Assembly: GCA_021738565.1 (NCBI GenBank)
Contig: JAIPBT010000013.1
Location: forward strand, 31,367 to 95,366
DNA: 64,000 nt
Direction of reading: 5' to 3'
Source: Bacteroidales bacterium
GTDB taxonomy: Bacteria > Bacteroidota > Bacteroidia > Bacteroidales > GCA-2748055
The translations under genes and the position numbers were made by a program. The notes beneath the pieces were generated by a model. It made no database searches. It saw only the letters and a list, made by a program, of their open reading frames with translations, and was not told where the DNA came from. Position 1 is the first letter of the stretch, and each line of letters starts with the position of its first letter. Shown piece by piece: positions 19,061 to 28,444 of the stretch.

Positions 19061-20494
19061 TTGGGAAAAAAAATTCAAATAATGCTGGTCCTGGGCATAG
19101 TGTTCCTGCTCTACTACTGTCGTCCTGAAAGAACCTATATTGAAGATCCTCAGGCAACACTTCATTTCAGCCTGGACACGGTATATTTCGACACAGTGTT
19201 TACCACAATTGGTACCACTACAAAATCCTTCATAATCTATAATCCGCATGAACGTTTCATTAAGATCGGGAAGATATTGCTTGCCGGAGGAAGTAATTCG
19301 GTATTCAGGATAAATGTAGACGGAGTGTCCGGATCAGAATTTGAAAATTTTGAAATCGCTCCCAATGACAGCATGTATGTATTCGTCGAGGCCACCCTCA
19401 ACCCCAACGAATCTCCCGATATTTTAAGGATTCAGGACTCCATTACTTTTTCTGTAAATGGCAATATACAGGATATAGACCTGGTTGCATGGGGCCAGAA
19501 TGTGCATCTGTACAGGGATAGTGTCATCGATTATTCTGCCACCTGGTCAGCAGACAAACCCTATTTGATCATCGGGGGAATCCTTGTTGACACATTGCAG
19601 ACGCTATCGATTGAAGAGGGTGTCAGAATATATATGCACAGGGACGCCGGGATTTTTATAAAAGGCACGCTTGAAATGCTGGGCACTGTTGATAATCCGG
19701 TTGTGGTGCGTGGTGACAGACTGGAATCTTTCTATGATGATATTCCGGGACAATGGTTCGGGATCTATTTCGCCCCGGGAAGCATGAACAATTTGATCGA
19801 TCATGCCGATATCCTGAACGGTACTTTTGGTTTATGGGCCGACTCTGTCGTCAATCATGACCAGCCCGTTTTAACCATTTCCAATACAGAGATCAACCGA
19901 ATGGGGTATGATGGTATTCTTGGCCGGGGGACCACCATTACGGCATACAATACTGTAATTGGCGATTGCGGCAACAGCTGTATTGAACTGTTGTATGAAG
20001 GAAGTTATGAGTTCACACACTGTACATTTGCAAATTACTGGAATGACGGTTATTCCAATCGGAAAACACCTGCTGTTTACCTGGCGAACTACTATGCTTA
20101 CGAGGACAGCCTCGGAGAAGTAATTCTTGAAACAAGGAATATCGATAAAGCCGATTTCCTCAATTGCATCATATTTGGAAACCGTGCAAATGAACTGGTT
20201 ATCAGCAAATCTGAAGAAGGGAAATTGAATTACATTTTTGACAGGTGCATTACCCGCTTTGATGAAGAAAAATTCAACTACTATGCTGATCCGGCTTTTA
20301 TAGGGATCATTAACAATGCCGATCCAAAATTTGATTCTTTGCATGTAAGTTACGAACTCGACTCATTGTCGCCTGCAATTGACAGGGGCCTGGCGGACTA
20401 TGCAGAGCATCCTTACGACAAGGACAAGAAAGAAGACAGCAGGCTCTCTGATAAGGCTCCCGACCTGGGTGCATACGAAAGAATCTTAAAATAA
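19061..20494 (+). CDS. Exported right-handed beta-helix protein of unknown function
   Basis: A 477-residue protein. The TTG at 19061 gives the N-terminus MGKKIQIMLVLGIVFLLYYC, a proper signal with two lysines before the hydrophobic core. The ATG at 19082 would lose the charges, so TTG is preferred; the Cys at 20 could be a non-standard lipobox. Residues about 30-160 look like an Ig-like/choice-of-anchor fold, and residues about 165-460 have the short repeated strands of a parallel beta-helix (for example VRIYMHRDAGIFIKGTLEML). The C-terminus SPAIDRGLADYAEH, then DLGAYERIL, is typical of 'choice-of-anchor Q' proteins. No enzymatic residues can be assigned. A conserved Bacteroidota hypothetical. 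Confidence 0.75.
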   Translation: MGKKIQIMLVLGIVFLLYYCRPERTYIEDPQATLHFSLDTVYFDTVFTTIGTTTKSFIIYNPHERFIKIGKILLAGGSNSVFRINVDGVSGSEFENFEIAPNDSMYVFVEATLNPNESPDILRIQDSITFSVNGNIQDIDLVAWGQNVHLYRDSVIDYSATWSADKPYLIIGGILVDTLQTLSIEEGVRIYMHRDAGIFIKGTLEMLGTVDNPVVVRGDRLESFYDDIPGQWFGIYFAPGSMNNLIDHADILNGTFGLWADSVVNHDQPVLTISNTEINRMGYDGILGRGTTITAYNTVIGDCGNSCIELLYEGSYEFTHCTFANYWNDGYSNRKTPAVYLANYYAYEDSLGEVILETRNIDKADFLNCIIFGNRANELVISKSEEGKLNYIFDRCITRFDEEKFNYYADPAFIGIINNADPKFDSLHVSYELDSLSPAIDRGLADYAEHPYDKDKKEDSRLSDKAPDLGAYERILK

Positions 20495-20615
20495 ATACGA
20501 CATTCCCGGTCTTCATTGCATTAACTATTGATGGAGAAAATCAATGTATATTCTCTGTCTGACCTGGCAAGACCATTGCCAGCATCATTTTGTAACAGGA
20601 AATCTATGATGTTTT

Positions 20616-21581
20616 ATGACCAGATACCTGCCCTTAAATGTTCTTCTGGCGTTGTTATTGGCAACGGACCTGAAATCGCAGTCTGCAGAGCATTGCGCGT
20701 TGTTCTATAATGTTGAAAATTTATTTCATCCCGCAGATGATACTACATCATCTGCCGATAATGAATTTACACCGGAGGGGATCCGCAATTGGAGCCATTA
20801 CAGGTATAAGAAAAAAATTGCTTCAATATGCAAAATCATTCTTGCATCAAATCAATGGCAACCTCCCGGATTGATAGGTCTTTGCGAAATCGAAAACAAA
20901 AAAGTCCTTGAAGATATTGTTTTCCACCCACTGCTTATCAATTACGAATACAGGATAATACATCGCGACGGCGATGACCACCGTGGAATGGAGGTCTCAA
21001 TTTTGTACCGTCCCGATATGTTCCGTTGTATTGATACCAGTTTCATCAGCATCCGGGACAGAGAGGGTAAAAAGATCAGGACACGTGACATACTTGCAGC
21101 AGAATTTGCAAATGACAATGATACATTGCTTTTTGTTGTGAACCACTGGACTTCAAAGTACAGTGGTGCTTATGAAACGGAGGAAACCCGGATGCTGCAG
21201 GCATCGATTCTGGGAAACTATGTAACAGATGCAATGAAAAGAAATCCTGGCCTGCATATCATCATTACCGGTGATCTGAACGAAAACAGCCAGTCTGCTG
21301 CATGCAGGAAATTGGTGCATTCCTGCAATGCCCGGGAGGTCATCCCTGTTGAGGAATTGGGAACATACAAATACCAGGGAAAATGGATGAGAATCGATCA
21401 CTTTTATATTGCCGGAAAATTACGAAGTGAAAACTGCTCGGCTGCTATAGCAAGCGCTCATTATCTGCTTGAAGAAGACCCCAAATACACCGGGAGAATG
21501 CCATACAGGACATACAGAGGCTATGCTTACAACGGGGGGATCAGCGATCACCTTCCCTTGAAGCTTCTTTTCCTTTTTTAG
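20616..21581 (+). CDS. Endonuclease/exonuclease/phosphatase-family protein, exported
   Basis: A 321-residue protein with a signal peptide (about 1-22, ending TDLKSQ). EEP-fold motifs are seen: FYNVENLF (about 29, Asn metal ligand), LCEIENKKVL (about 89, Glu metal ligand), IIHRDGDDHRGMEVSILYRP (about 113), VNHWTSK (about 175, catalytic His), ITGDLNENSQS (about 210, Asp/Asn) and a final GISDHLPLKLLF (Asp-His pair). The substrate could be extracellular nucleic acid, a phospholipid or an inositol phosphate. Its 3' end overlaps the convergent nucleotidyltransferase gene by 41 bp. Confidence 0.82.
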   Translation: MTRYLPLNVLLALLLATDLKSQSAEHCALFYNVENLFHPADDTTSSADNEFTPEGIRNWSHYRYKKKIASICKIILASNQWQPPGLIGLCEIENKKVLEDIVFHPLLINYEYRIIHRDGDDHRGMEVSILYRPDMFRCIDTSFISIRDREGKKIRTRDILAAEFANDNDTLLFVVNHWTSKYSGAYETEETRMLQASILGNYVTDAMKRNPGLHIIITGDLNENSQSAACRKLVHSCNAREVIPVEELGTYKYQGKWMRIDHFYIAGKLRSENCSAAIASAHYLLEEDPKYTGRMPYRTYRGYAYNGGISDHLPLKLLFLF

Positions 21582-23019
21582 AAAGCTTTTTTGGATTTTC
21601 CACCTTCAACCCAATTTCTTTCGCAGTAGCTATAAGCAAATCATATGCAGGTTCAATTTCATTGGGTATTTCCCCTTCCAGAATTGCCTCCTTGATCCTG
21701 TTCTTGAGTATGCCGATCTTTCTGCCTGGGCGTATATTGAAGATCTCCTGGATTTCATTTCCCGATATTGGAGGCTGGAAATTCTGGATATGATCCTTTT
21801 TTTCTATTTCAATGAGCTTGTTCCTTACAATTGCAAAATTCTTCAAATGCTTCTTTACAGTCTTCTCATTTTTTGAAGTAATGTCGGCTTCACAAAGCAT
21901 CATCAAATCTTCAATTTCATCACCGGCATCAAACAGCAATCTTCTGACTGCGGAATCTGTTACCGTTTCCTGCGATAATACGATCGGGCGCAAATGGAGC
22001 TTAACAAGTTTCTGAACATACCTCATCCTTGCATCCAGGGGGAGCCGAAGTCGCTTAAATATACCGGGAACCATCCTGGCGCCAATGAAATCATGTGCAT
22101 GAAAGGTCCAACCTGTTCCGGGTTCAAATTTCCTGGTCAGGGGCTTTGCCACATCATGCAGCAATGCTGCCCATCTGAGGTAAAGGTTGTTGCTCTTCAA
22201 GGACAAATTGTCAAGTACCTCGAGTGTATGGTAGAAATTATCTTTGTGACCAATATTGTCCCTGACTTCAACACCCTTCATTTTATATAGCTCGGGTAAA
22301 ATGTATTCCAGCAACCCGGATTCATCCAGTGTTAAAAAGCCCGTTCCCGGATGATCGGCCATGAGGATCTTATTGATCTCATCGGTAATCCTTTCCTGGG
22401 AAATGATCTTGATGCGATCCCTGGTATTCCTTATTGATTCAAATGTTCTCTTTTCGATATCGAAACCGAGAATTGCAGCAAACCTGATCCCCCTGAGCAT
22501 ACGCAGCGGATCATCCGAAAAAGTACTGTCTGGATCCGCGGGTGTCCTTATTATCTTTCTGTCAAGATCATTCATGCCGTCAAAAGGATCAAGCAATGCC
22601 CCAAAAGTTTTTTTATTCAGTGACAATGCAAGTGCATTAATGGTAAAATCCCGGCGAAGCTGGTCGTCCCTGAGTGTGCCGTTCTCAACGATAGGTTTCC
22701 TGGAGTCGCTTCGGTAGGATTCCTTTCTGGCTCCCACGAATTCCAGGATAATGTCTCCATGTTTTACCATCGCTGTGCCGTAATTCTTGTATACAGCCAG
22801 GTGTGCCCTGGAACCCAGTGCATTTTTAACATCAGTGGCAAGCTGTATACCGCTTCCGACTGCTACAATGTCTATATCCTTAATCTCATTCGAGGTCCTT
22901 CCCAGAATCTGGTCCCTTACAAATCCTCCAATAACATATACCTCTGTGCCTGTTTCATCGGCTATCCTTGAAATCAATTTGAAAACCGGATCAGTAAGGT
23001 ATTTTTTCAGGGAGATCAT
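21541..23019 (-). CDS. CCA tRNA nucleotidyltransferase / poly(A)-polymerase-type protein with HD domain
   Basis: The nucleotidyltransferase head is clear: VYVIGGFVRDQILGR (about 24), the catalytic DIDIVAVGSG (about 45), RRDFTINALALS (about 120) and DDPLRMLRGIRFAAILGF (about 165). An HD motif, ALLHDVAKP (about 275), follows. This is the class II CCA-adding or poly(A) polymerase group, which adds or repairs the CCA end of tRNAs. The tRNA-Val gene in this window has no encoded CCA, so the cell needs such an enzyme. The start is set at ATG 23019 (MISLKKYL); an upstream in-frame ATG at 23061 would add 14 residues without similarity to family starts. Confidence 0.9.
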   Translation of the reverse strand: MISLKKYLTDPVFKLISRIADETGTEVYVIGGFVRDQILGRTSNEIKDIDIVAVGSGIQLATDVKNALGSRAHLAVYKNYGTAMVKHGDIILEFVGARKESYRSDSRKPIVENGTLRDDQLRRDFTINALALSLNKKTFGALLDPFDGMNDLDRKIIRTPADPDSTFSDDPLRMLRGIRFAAILGFDIEKRTFESIRNTRDRIKIISQERITDEINKILMADHPGTGFLTLDESGLLEYILPELYKMKGVEVRDNIGHKDNFYHTLEVLDNLSLKSNNLYLRWAALLHDVAKPLTRKFEPGTGWTFHAHDFIGARMVPGIFKRLRLPLDARMRYVQKLVKLHLRPIVLSQETVTDSAVRRLLFDAGDEIEDLMMLCEADITSKNEKTVKKHLKNFAIVRNKLIEIEKKDHIQNFQPPISGNEIQEIFNIRPGRKIGILKNRIKEAILEGEIPNEIEPAYDLLIATAKEIGLKVENPKKLSKKGKEASREGDR

Positions 23020-23227
23020 CTTTGCAAAAGTAAATAAAAATTCTATTTGGCATTTCTGCATTCTGCACAGTTGGTAAATGATCCGGTTAACGAATTACAC
23101 GCGGTATTCCCTTTTTGTAAACTCCTGAAACGTAAAAATAAGACACCATTGGTTCCTTTTTCCACCTCACAATATTTTCCAGCCTTAATCTTTATCAACA
23201 TATTTACCTATTTTTACAGCAAAAATT

Positions 23228-24859
23228 ATGATACGTATATTTATCATATTCATCATCCTGTTTACAGGTTGCCAAATGGAAAGAACAAAAGTTGATCTGC
23301 TTATAAAAGACACCACCATTTACACAGTGGACGACTCCTTCACCAAGGTTGAAGCCCTTGCAATAAAGGATGGGAAAATTCTTGACACGGGATCTTCAGC
23401 AGCCATGGAAAGAAAATATGAAGCCGACTCAACCATTTCCCTTCCCGGTCGCTACGTTTATCCCGGCTGGAATGATGCCCATTGTCATTTTACAGGATAC
23501 GGGTTGAGCCTCAACCATGTCGATCTTACTGGAACTGGATCCATTGATGAGGTCATAAAAAAGTGCCTGGAATTCAGGGAGAACCATCCGGTACAATGGA
23601 TTACAGGACGCGGGTGGGATCAAAACGACTGGAAAGATCAATCTTTTCCCCATAAAAACGATCTCGATCAATTTTTTCCTGACCAACCCGTATTGCTGAA
23701 AAGAGTGGATGGCCATGCAGGATGGGCAAATTCGAAAGCATTGGATTTGGCAGGCATAACAACAGGGACAACCGTTAAAGGCGGAACCGTTATGACCACC
23801 GATGGTCAACTTACAGGAATTTTAATAGACAATGCCATTGATCTGGTTGCGCGAATAATTCCGGAACCGGGCTCACGGGAAATTGTGGCAGGATTAAAAA
23901 ATGCTGAAATAAACTGTTTTGGGGTTGGGCTTACTTCTGTATCAGATGCCGGCTTATCGACAAAAATTGTCAGGATCATCGATTCTCTTCACAGCAACAA
24001 TGAACTCAATATGAGAATCAATGCCTGGCTCGAGCCCTCAGAGAGCAATATGGAGACATTTGTTAAAAACGGAGTGATACAAAATGACAAACTGACTGTC
24101 AGCACTATAAAACTATACGCAGATGGCACTCTAGGGTCCAGGGGTGCAAAAATGATTGAACCCTACTCGGATGATCCCGGAAATTCAGGATTGTACTTAA
24201 TGGAACCCCAGCAGCTGAGGAACTACAGTAAAATTGCCCTCGAAAACAATTACCAGGTTGCCACGCATTGTATCGGGGATGCGGCAAATCGCACTGTTTT
24301 GAATATCTACGCTAAACTTTTGGAAGAAGGAAATGACCGGCGCTGGAGAATAGAACATGCCCAGATCATTGCCCCGGAAGATTTCTATCTTTTCGGGAAA
24401 TATCAAATTGTACCTTCTGTACAGCCCACGCATGCAACATCAGACATGTACTGGGTGGAGGATCGCCTAGGAAAAGAACGTTTAAAAGGAGCCTACAGCT
24501 ACAATACGCTAATGAACCTTTTGGGATGGATCCCTTTCGGAAGTGACTTTCCGGTGGAGAGTATCAATCCGCTTTTTGGCTTTTATGCTGCTGTATCAAG
24601 GAAAGATCATGAAGGTTATCCGGCAAATGGCTTTATAAAAGAGGAGGCAATATCAAGAAAAAATGCTTTGAAGGCCATGACCATCTGGCCGGCCAAGGCA
24701 GCCTTCGAAGAAAAATTTAAAGGCAGCCTTGAAGCGGGTAAACTTGCAGATCTTGTTGTTACCGAACAGGATATAATGACCATTGATGAATCAAGGATCC
24801 CTGCGATAAAAGTTATTTTAACAATCTCAGGGGGTGAGATCGTTTATGAAAAAAATTAG
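23228..24859 (+). CDS. Amidohydrolase lipoprotein (YtcJ-like)
   Basis: A 543-residue amidohydrolase of the YtcJ/AepA group. The N-terminal FIILFTGC is a lipobox (Cys about 15). A small beta-domain is followed by the metal-binding motif GWNDAHCHFTGYG (about 79), the central histidines ATHCIGDA (about 345) and RIEHAQII (about 376), and the late Asp in IPFGSDFPVES (about 437). Family members hydrolyse C-N bonds of amides or cyclic ureas; the substrate is unknown. It ends 5 bp from a convergent gene. Confidence 0.87.
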   Translation: MIRIFIIFIILFTGCQMERTKVDLLIKDTTIYTVDDSFTKVEALAIKDGKILDTGSSAAMERKYEADSTISLPGRYVYPGWNDAHCHFTGYGLSLNHVDLTGTGSIDEVIKKCLEFRENHPVQWITGRGWDQNDWKDQSFPHKNDLDQFFPDQPVLLKRVDGHAGWANSKALDLAGITTGTTVKGGTVMTTDGQLTGILIDNAIDLVARIIPEPGSREIVAGLKNAEINCFGVGLTSVSDAGLSTKIVRIIDSLHSNNELNMRINAWLEPSESNMETFVKNGVIQNDKLTVSTIKLYADGTLGSRGAKMIEPYSDDPGNSGLYLMEPQQLRNYSKIALENNYQVATHCIGDAANRTVLNIYAKLLEEGNDRRWRIEHAQIIAPEDFYLFGKYQIVPSVQPTHATSDMYWVEDRLGKERLKGAYSYNTLMNLLGWIPFGSDFPVESINPLFGFYAAVSRKDHEGYPANGFIKEEAISRKNALKAMTIWPAKAAFEEKFKGSLEAGKLADLVVTEQDIMTIDESRIPAIKVILTISGGEIVYEKN

Positions 24860-24863
24860 TATC

Positions 24864-25430
24864 CTACCGGATCACAAAAGTAATTCCCGCACCAATGATA
24901 TCCCAGGATCTTTCGGTTCCGGGAAGATCATATTCCAGGAAAACATAATATTTGTCATCAAAATTGAAAGTCACGTTCAAAGGTACCCAGGCACGCAATT
25001 CAAATGCAGTGATATCGGTGTCAAGATCAATACCGACCGTCAGATTTAACCAATAGACCGGTGTATGGGTAAAACTGACCGCCAGGTCAATACCGTATTC
25101 CTCCCATCTGTGAATACCGCCGTAAAGAGAATAGTAACTGTTCCTTGTCTCCCTGAAAAGATACTGAACATCTGCAGCGAAAAGGTCCTTTCCTCCATAA
25201 TACCCGTATTTAATGCCCAGGTCGATGTTGTATCCGAATCCATATCCTCCTGCGACAAGAACCGACAGCCCTTCAAGGTTCGGGTGGTAGGTATTTGAAA
25301 AATTATAAAAAGGGGCCACGGTGATGCTGTAAGATCTGATGGGCAAGGTCCTGGAAAAATTGATTATCTGCGAAGAAAGATCAGATGTGATAAATAGACC
25401 AACAATAGCTGCCAGGAGTAATCTCTTCAT
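24864..25430 (-). CDS. Small outer-membrane beta-barrel protein, hypothetical
   Basis: A 188-residue protein with a signal peptide (about 1-20, ending SDLSSQ). The mature part alternates hydrophobic and polar residues in short strands (SYSITVAPFYNF, DLGIKYGYYGG, LFRETRNSYYSLYGG) and ends GAGITFVIR, as expected for an 8- to 10-stranded barrel. No family can be named. The gene is alone, with a 125-bp gap to the TolC gene upstream. Confidence 0.65.
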   Translation of the reverse strand: MKRLLLAAIVGLFITSDLSSQIINFSRTLPIRSYSITVAPFYNFSNTYHPNLEGLSVLVAGGYGFGYNIDLGIKYGYYGGKDLFAADVQYLFRETRNSYYSLYGGIHRWEEYGIDLAVSFTHTPVYWLNLTVGIDLDTDITAFELRAWVPLNVTFNFDDKYYVFLEYDLPGTERSWDIIGAGITFVIR

Positions 25431-25555
25431 TCTCTAAAACGTTTATTACTACAAAATTACATGTTTCCTGTATATTAAGCACCAAACCGGTAAAATTTTG
25501 ACAGATGTTCAACCCGGGAAAGCAAACGGCATAACTGTTGTACTTTAGTAACCTT

Positions 25556-26911
25556 TTAAGGAAACGTGATATCCCTGCCCTGGTAAAAATCAAGTATTTT
25601 GACGTAGAATACAAATACAAATTTGGCGTTTGCCTGTTCTGTCCTTGCCGCAAACAGGTTGTTTCTTGATTCCTCGAGCTCGAGCGCTGTTGCTGTTCCT
25701 ACTTTGAATCGCTCCTCAGTATATCGATAGGCTTCTTCACTGTTGGTGAAAGTCTCGCATGCCGACAGGTAATTGTCCAGGGCGGCTCTTGCATCGGCAT
25801 GATATTGTTGTATCTCTTTGAATAACTGCTGCTTTTCGTTCTCCAGCTGGTATTTGGAATCCTGCAAATTTATTTTGGCTTTGCTGATATTGGTAAGGTT
25901 TTGCCATTTATTGAATACAGGAATACTCAAGCCAACAGAAACCTGTCTGTACTGGTTATCCATTACCTGTTGCGGAACGGGATAGTCAAGCAGAGGATTC
26001 GCCGGGTCCCTCGGATTGATCAGTTTGTCTGAATAATTGGAATAATACAATGCCCGCACGTACAATTCAGGAGACAATGCTCCTTTTGTAATGTCGAGGT
26101 TCTTTTTATTGTAATCGATGGTATATTCTGCTGCCTTGATCTGGGGCAGATGGCTGACAGCTGCAGCATATACTGTTTCAAGATCCTTAATCTGTAAAGC
26201 GGATGGATCCTCAATATCAGGACGTTCAATCTCAAATGAGTCATAATCCTGAAGATTCAGTAACTGTACAAGGTTCAACTTCGAAACTTCCATTTCATTC
26301 CTTGCCAGTGTCAGGTTATAGTTTTCCCTTGATGCCTGGGCCTTAACTTCCAGTAATTCACCCTTGGATGCATTTCCGACTTCAAGCAGCTTCTCCATCC
26401 GTTCCACCTGCAATTCAGTTACTTTTACCTTTTCAACGGCTATTTCATAAAGCTCCTCTTTTAAAAGCATATCAAGATAACCGGTCATAACCAGCAAAAC
26501 AATATTGTTCCTGTACAATTCCAGATTGGATCTTGATACATTGTAATCTGCTTCCGCCACTTTTATTGTATTATACCCCCGAAGTCCCTGGAAGAGGGAA
26601 ATATTGCTGACCACACCAAGATCTCCCTGTCTTACATCGGTATTGACCCACTCATATGTACCCCTGTCCAGCACACGTCCCGATCCAATATTATGCTCAA
26701 CCTGACCATACAGATCAGGCAGCAGATTCAATTTGCTCTGCTGAAAATCCTTTTTCTTAATACCAACCGTCAACTTCTGTCTCTTCAATGAAATATTATT
26801 CTCAGTGGCATATTTAATGCAATCTTCAAGCGACCATGCAGAATGATCCTGGGCTGAAAGTTGTGCTGCTGTAAATATCAATAGTGCGAATACTTTAAAT
26901 AATCGTCTCAT
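25556..26911 (-). CDS. TolC-family outer-membrane efflux protein
   Basis: A 451-residue outer-membrane channel of efflux systems. The signal peptide is residues 1-20. It begins WSLEDCIKYATENNISLKRQ (about 27), typical of the TolC/OEP family, and repeats this pattern in the second half (KGALSPELYVRALYYSNYS and VSVGLSIPVFNKW, about 328, then coiled-coil helices). The tail FVFYVKILDFYQG is typical of Bacteroidota members. It follows the HlyD-type adaptor gene by 10 bp, and the two form an operon. No inner-membrane pump gene is adjacent. Confidence 0.9.
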   Translation of the reverse strand: MRRLFKVFALLIFTAAQLSAQDHSAWSLEDCIKYATENNISLKRQKLTVGIKKKDFQQSKLNLLPDLYGQVEHNIGSGRVLDRGTYEWVNTDVRQGDLGVVSNISLFQGLRGYNTIKVAEADYNVSRSNLELYRNNIVLLVMTGYLDMLLKEELYEIAVEKVKVTELQVERMEKLLEVGNASKGELLEVKAQASRENYNLTLARNEMEVSKLNLVQLLNLQDYDSFEIERPDIEDPSALQIKDLETVYAAAVSHLPQIKAAEYTIDYNKKNLDITKGALSPELYVRALYYSNYSDKLINPRDPANPLLDYPVPQQVMDNQYRQVSVGLSIPVFNKWQNLTNISKAKINLQDSKYQLENEKQQLFKEIQQYHADARAALDNYLSACETFTNSEEAYRYTEERFKVGTATALELEESRNNLFAARTEQANAKFVFVFYVKILDFYQGRDITFP

Positions 26912-26921
26912 TTTTATGTTT

Positions 26922-28217
26922 TTAGCGATTGTTTTTCAAAATTAACTTGTCGTGATCTGCAAAATTCTGATAGCTGGAAGTAATAACTTTTTCTCCGGGT
27001 TCAAGTCCACTGAGCACTTCATAATACCGGGGATTTTGCCGGCCAATTGAAATATCCCGTTTAACTGCAAACTCCCCTGACGGATCCAAAACAAACACCC
27101 ATTGTCCACCTGTTTTGTTATAAAATCCTCCTTTTGGAAGCAGCAATCCCTGTTTGGATTCTCCAAGTTGCAACCGTATGCGGGATGCCTGGCCTATCCT
27201 GATCTGATCAGGTATGCTGCCGGTAAAGATCATATCCACGGCAAACCTTCCATTTTGAACTTCCGGATATATTTTTGTGATGGCAGCAGGATAAGATATA
27301 CCGGCAAAATCACATTCACCCGTTAATCCTGTATGGATCCTTGCGATATAATGTTCGTCGATCTCCACACGAAGCTTATATGATTCCAAAATATTCAGCG
27401 TACCCACCCGTGTACCATAATTGATCACCTCGCCAATCTCAGGATTCAGTGTCGCGAGCTCTCCATCAGCAGGAGCCTTTATATTAAGGTTATCAAGGCG
27501 TTTCCGGATGATGGACATACTCTTTTCCATACTGTTTACTGATGATTCAATTGAACTGATCTGAATGGAACGATATATTGAATCGTTCCTGTAATTCTCT
27601 TTGACAAGATCCAACTGGGCACGCGTGGCCATGTACGCCTCCCTGGATTGTTTGAATTCTTCCTCAGAGACATGGTTGTCCGCGAACAATTCTACATTGT
27701 TCTCATACTGCCGTTTTTCCTGGGTAACCCGCCTTGTAAGATCAATGATCTGTTGCTTGTAGGCGAGCTTTTGCTGATCCATGGAGAGCCTTGCAGTTCT
27801 TAACTCGTTGACGGCCCTGACTACCTGTGCTTCGTTGTTTGTAATTTCCAGTAAAAGATTGTTGTTACTCATACGAAGTATCACATCACCCTCTTTTACC
27901 ATATTACCGGCTTCGATCAGTATTTCTTCCACCCTTCCGCCTTCAACTGCATCCAGGTATATCGTCCTTATTGGCTCTACTATACCCTGGTCAGTTATAT
28001 AATCCTGAAATACATCCTGCTTTACTTCATCGATGGTTAAGCGGGAGATGTCCACATTGTATTTTGAGCTTTTGTCCCCGAATATCAGAATGCCGACTAT
28101 TACCAAAACAAGGATCACCAATATTCCATAGGTAATCGTTTTACCGGTAATGCGGTTCTTCCTTTCTATTTTACGATCCATTCCGTCCATAATAAGTTTT
28201 TTTGACTGATGTTTCAT
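26922..28217 (-). CDS. Periplasmic adaptor of an efflux pump (HlyD/MacA type)
   Basis: A 431-residue membrane-fusion protein. There is one transmembrane segment (about 27-47: ITYGILVILVLVIVGILIFG). The biotinyl-lipoyl half-motif VEEILIEAGNMVKEGDVILRM (in pieces, about 95-115) precedes a long coiled coil (about 120-250). Its second half, LNIKAPADGELATLNPEIGE (about 251), is followed by beta-barrel and membrane-proximal domains. It links an inner-membrane transporter to TolC. In Bacteroidota this subtype is usually encoded with MacB-like ABC permeases; none is present here. It is divergent from the sigma-54 activator gene. Confidence 0.9.
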   Translation of the reverse strand: MKHQSKKLIMDGMDRKIERKNRITGKTITYGILVILVLVIVGILIFGDKSSKYNVDISRLTIDEVKQDVFQDYITDQGIVEPIRTIYLDAVEGGRVEEILIEAGNMVKEGDVILRMSNNNLLLEITNNEAQVVRAVNELRTARLSMDQQKLAYKQQIIDLTRRVTQEKRQYENNVELFADNHVSEEEFKQSREAYMATRAQLDLVKENYRNDSIYRSIQISSIESSVNSMEKSMSIIRKRLDNLNIKAPADGELATLNPEIGEVINYGTRVGTLNILESYKLRVEIDEHYIARIHTGLTGECDFAGISYPAAITKIYPEVQNGRFAVDMIFTGSIPDQIRIGQASRIRLQLGESKQGLLLPKGGFYNKTGGQWVFVLDPSGEFAVKRDISIGRQNPRYYEVLSGLEPGEKVITSSYQNFADHDKLILKNNR

Positions 28218-28313
28218 TAATTATGCCAAAGAAAATACTTTTTTGAAAATCAATTCCTTAATTATTCCATTCTGTGCAATTCTATTAAAAAAATGTTCGA
28301 TTATGCATCCATA

Positions 28314-28347
28314 GTGTACGTATTCGTACACCTTTTTGTTATATTTG
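28314..28347 (+). promoter_or_regulatory. Palindrome GTGTACG-TATT-CGTACAC with adjacent -7 box
   Basis: A perfect 7+7 palindrome (28314-28331) is followed after 8 bp by TATATTTG (28340-28347), which matches the TAnnTTTG -7 consensus. The palindrome covers the expected -33 region, so a protein bound there would block or recruit polymerase. It lies in the 227-bp gap between the divergent efflux and two-component operons. Confidence 0.5.
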
Positions 28348-28394
28348 CAACATGACATTTTTGAAACTATTTGTTATTTAACTATTTAAATAAT

Positions 28395-28412
28395 AAGGCA
28401 TTTCATTTGCAG
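28395..28412 (+). promoter_or_regulatory. Candidate sigma-54 (-24/-12) promoter
   Basis: AAGGCATTTCATTTGCAG has GG (28397-28398) exactly 10 nt before GC (28409-28410), with the GGCA and TTTGCA context of sigma-54 promoters (consensus TGGCAC-N5-TTGC). It lies 35 bp before the gene for a sigma-54 activator, suggesting autoregulation. Confidence 0.5.
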
Positions 28413-28444
28413 AGAAATAGTTCAAATTCTAAAATCTTTTCCAT

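Noticed and set aside
22994..23061. Earlier start (23061) for the CCA-adding-type enzyme
   Set aside because: Adds 14 residues (MQKCQIEFLFTFAK) without family counterpart; ATG 23019 fits better.
28218..28444. A sigma-54 promoter for the HlyD-TolC operon on the minus strand
   Set aside because: No GG-N10-GC pair with reasonable flanks was found in that direction.
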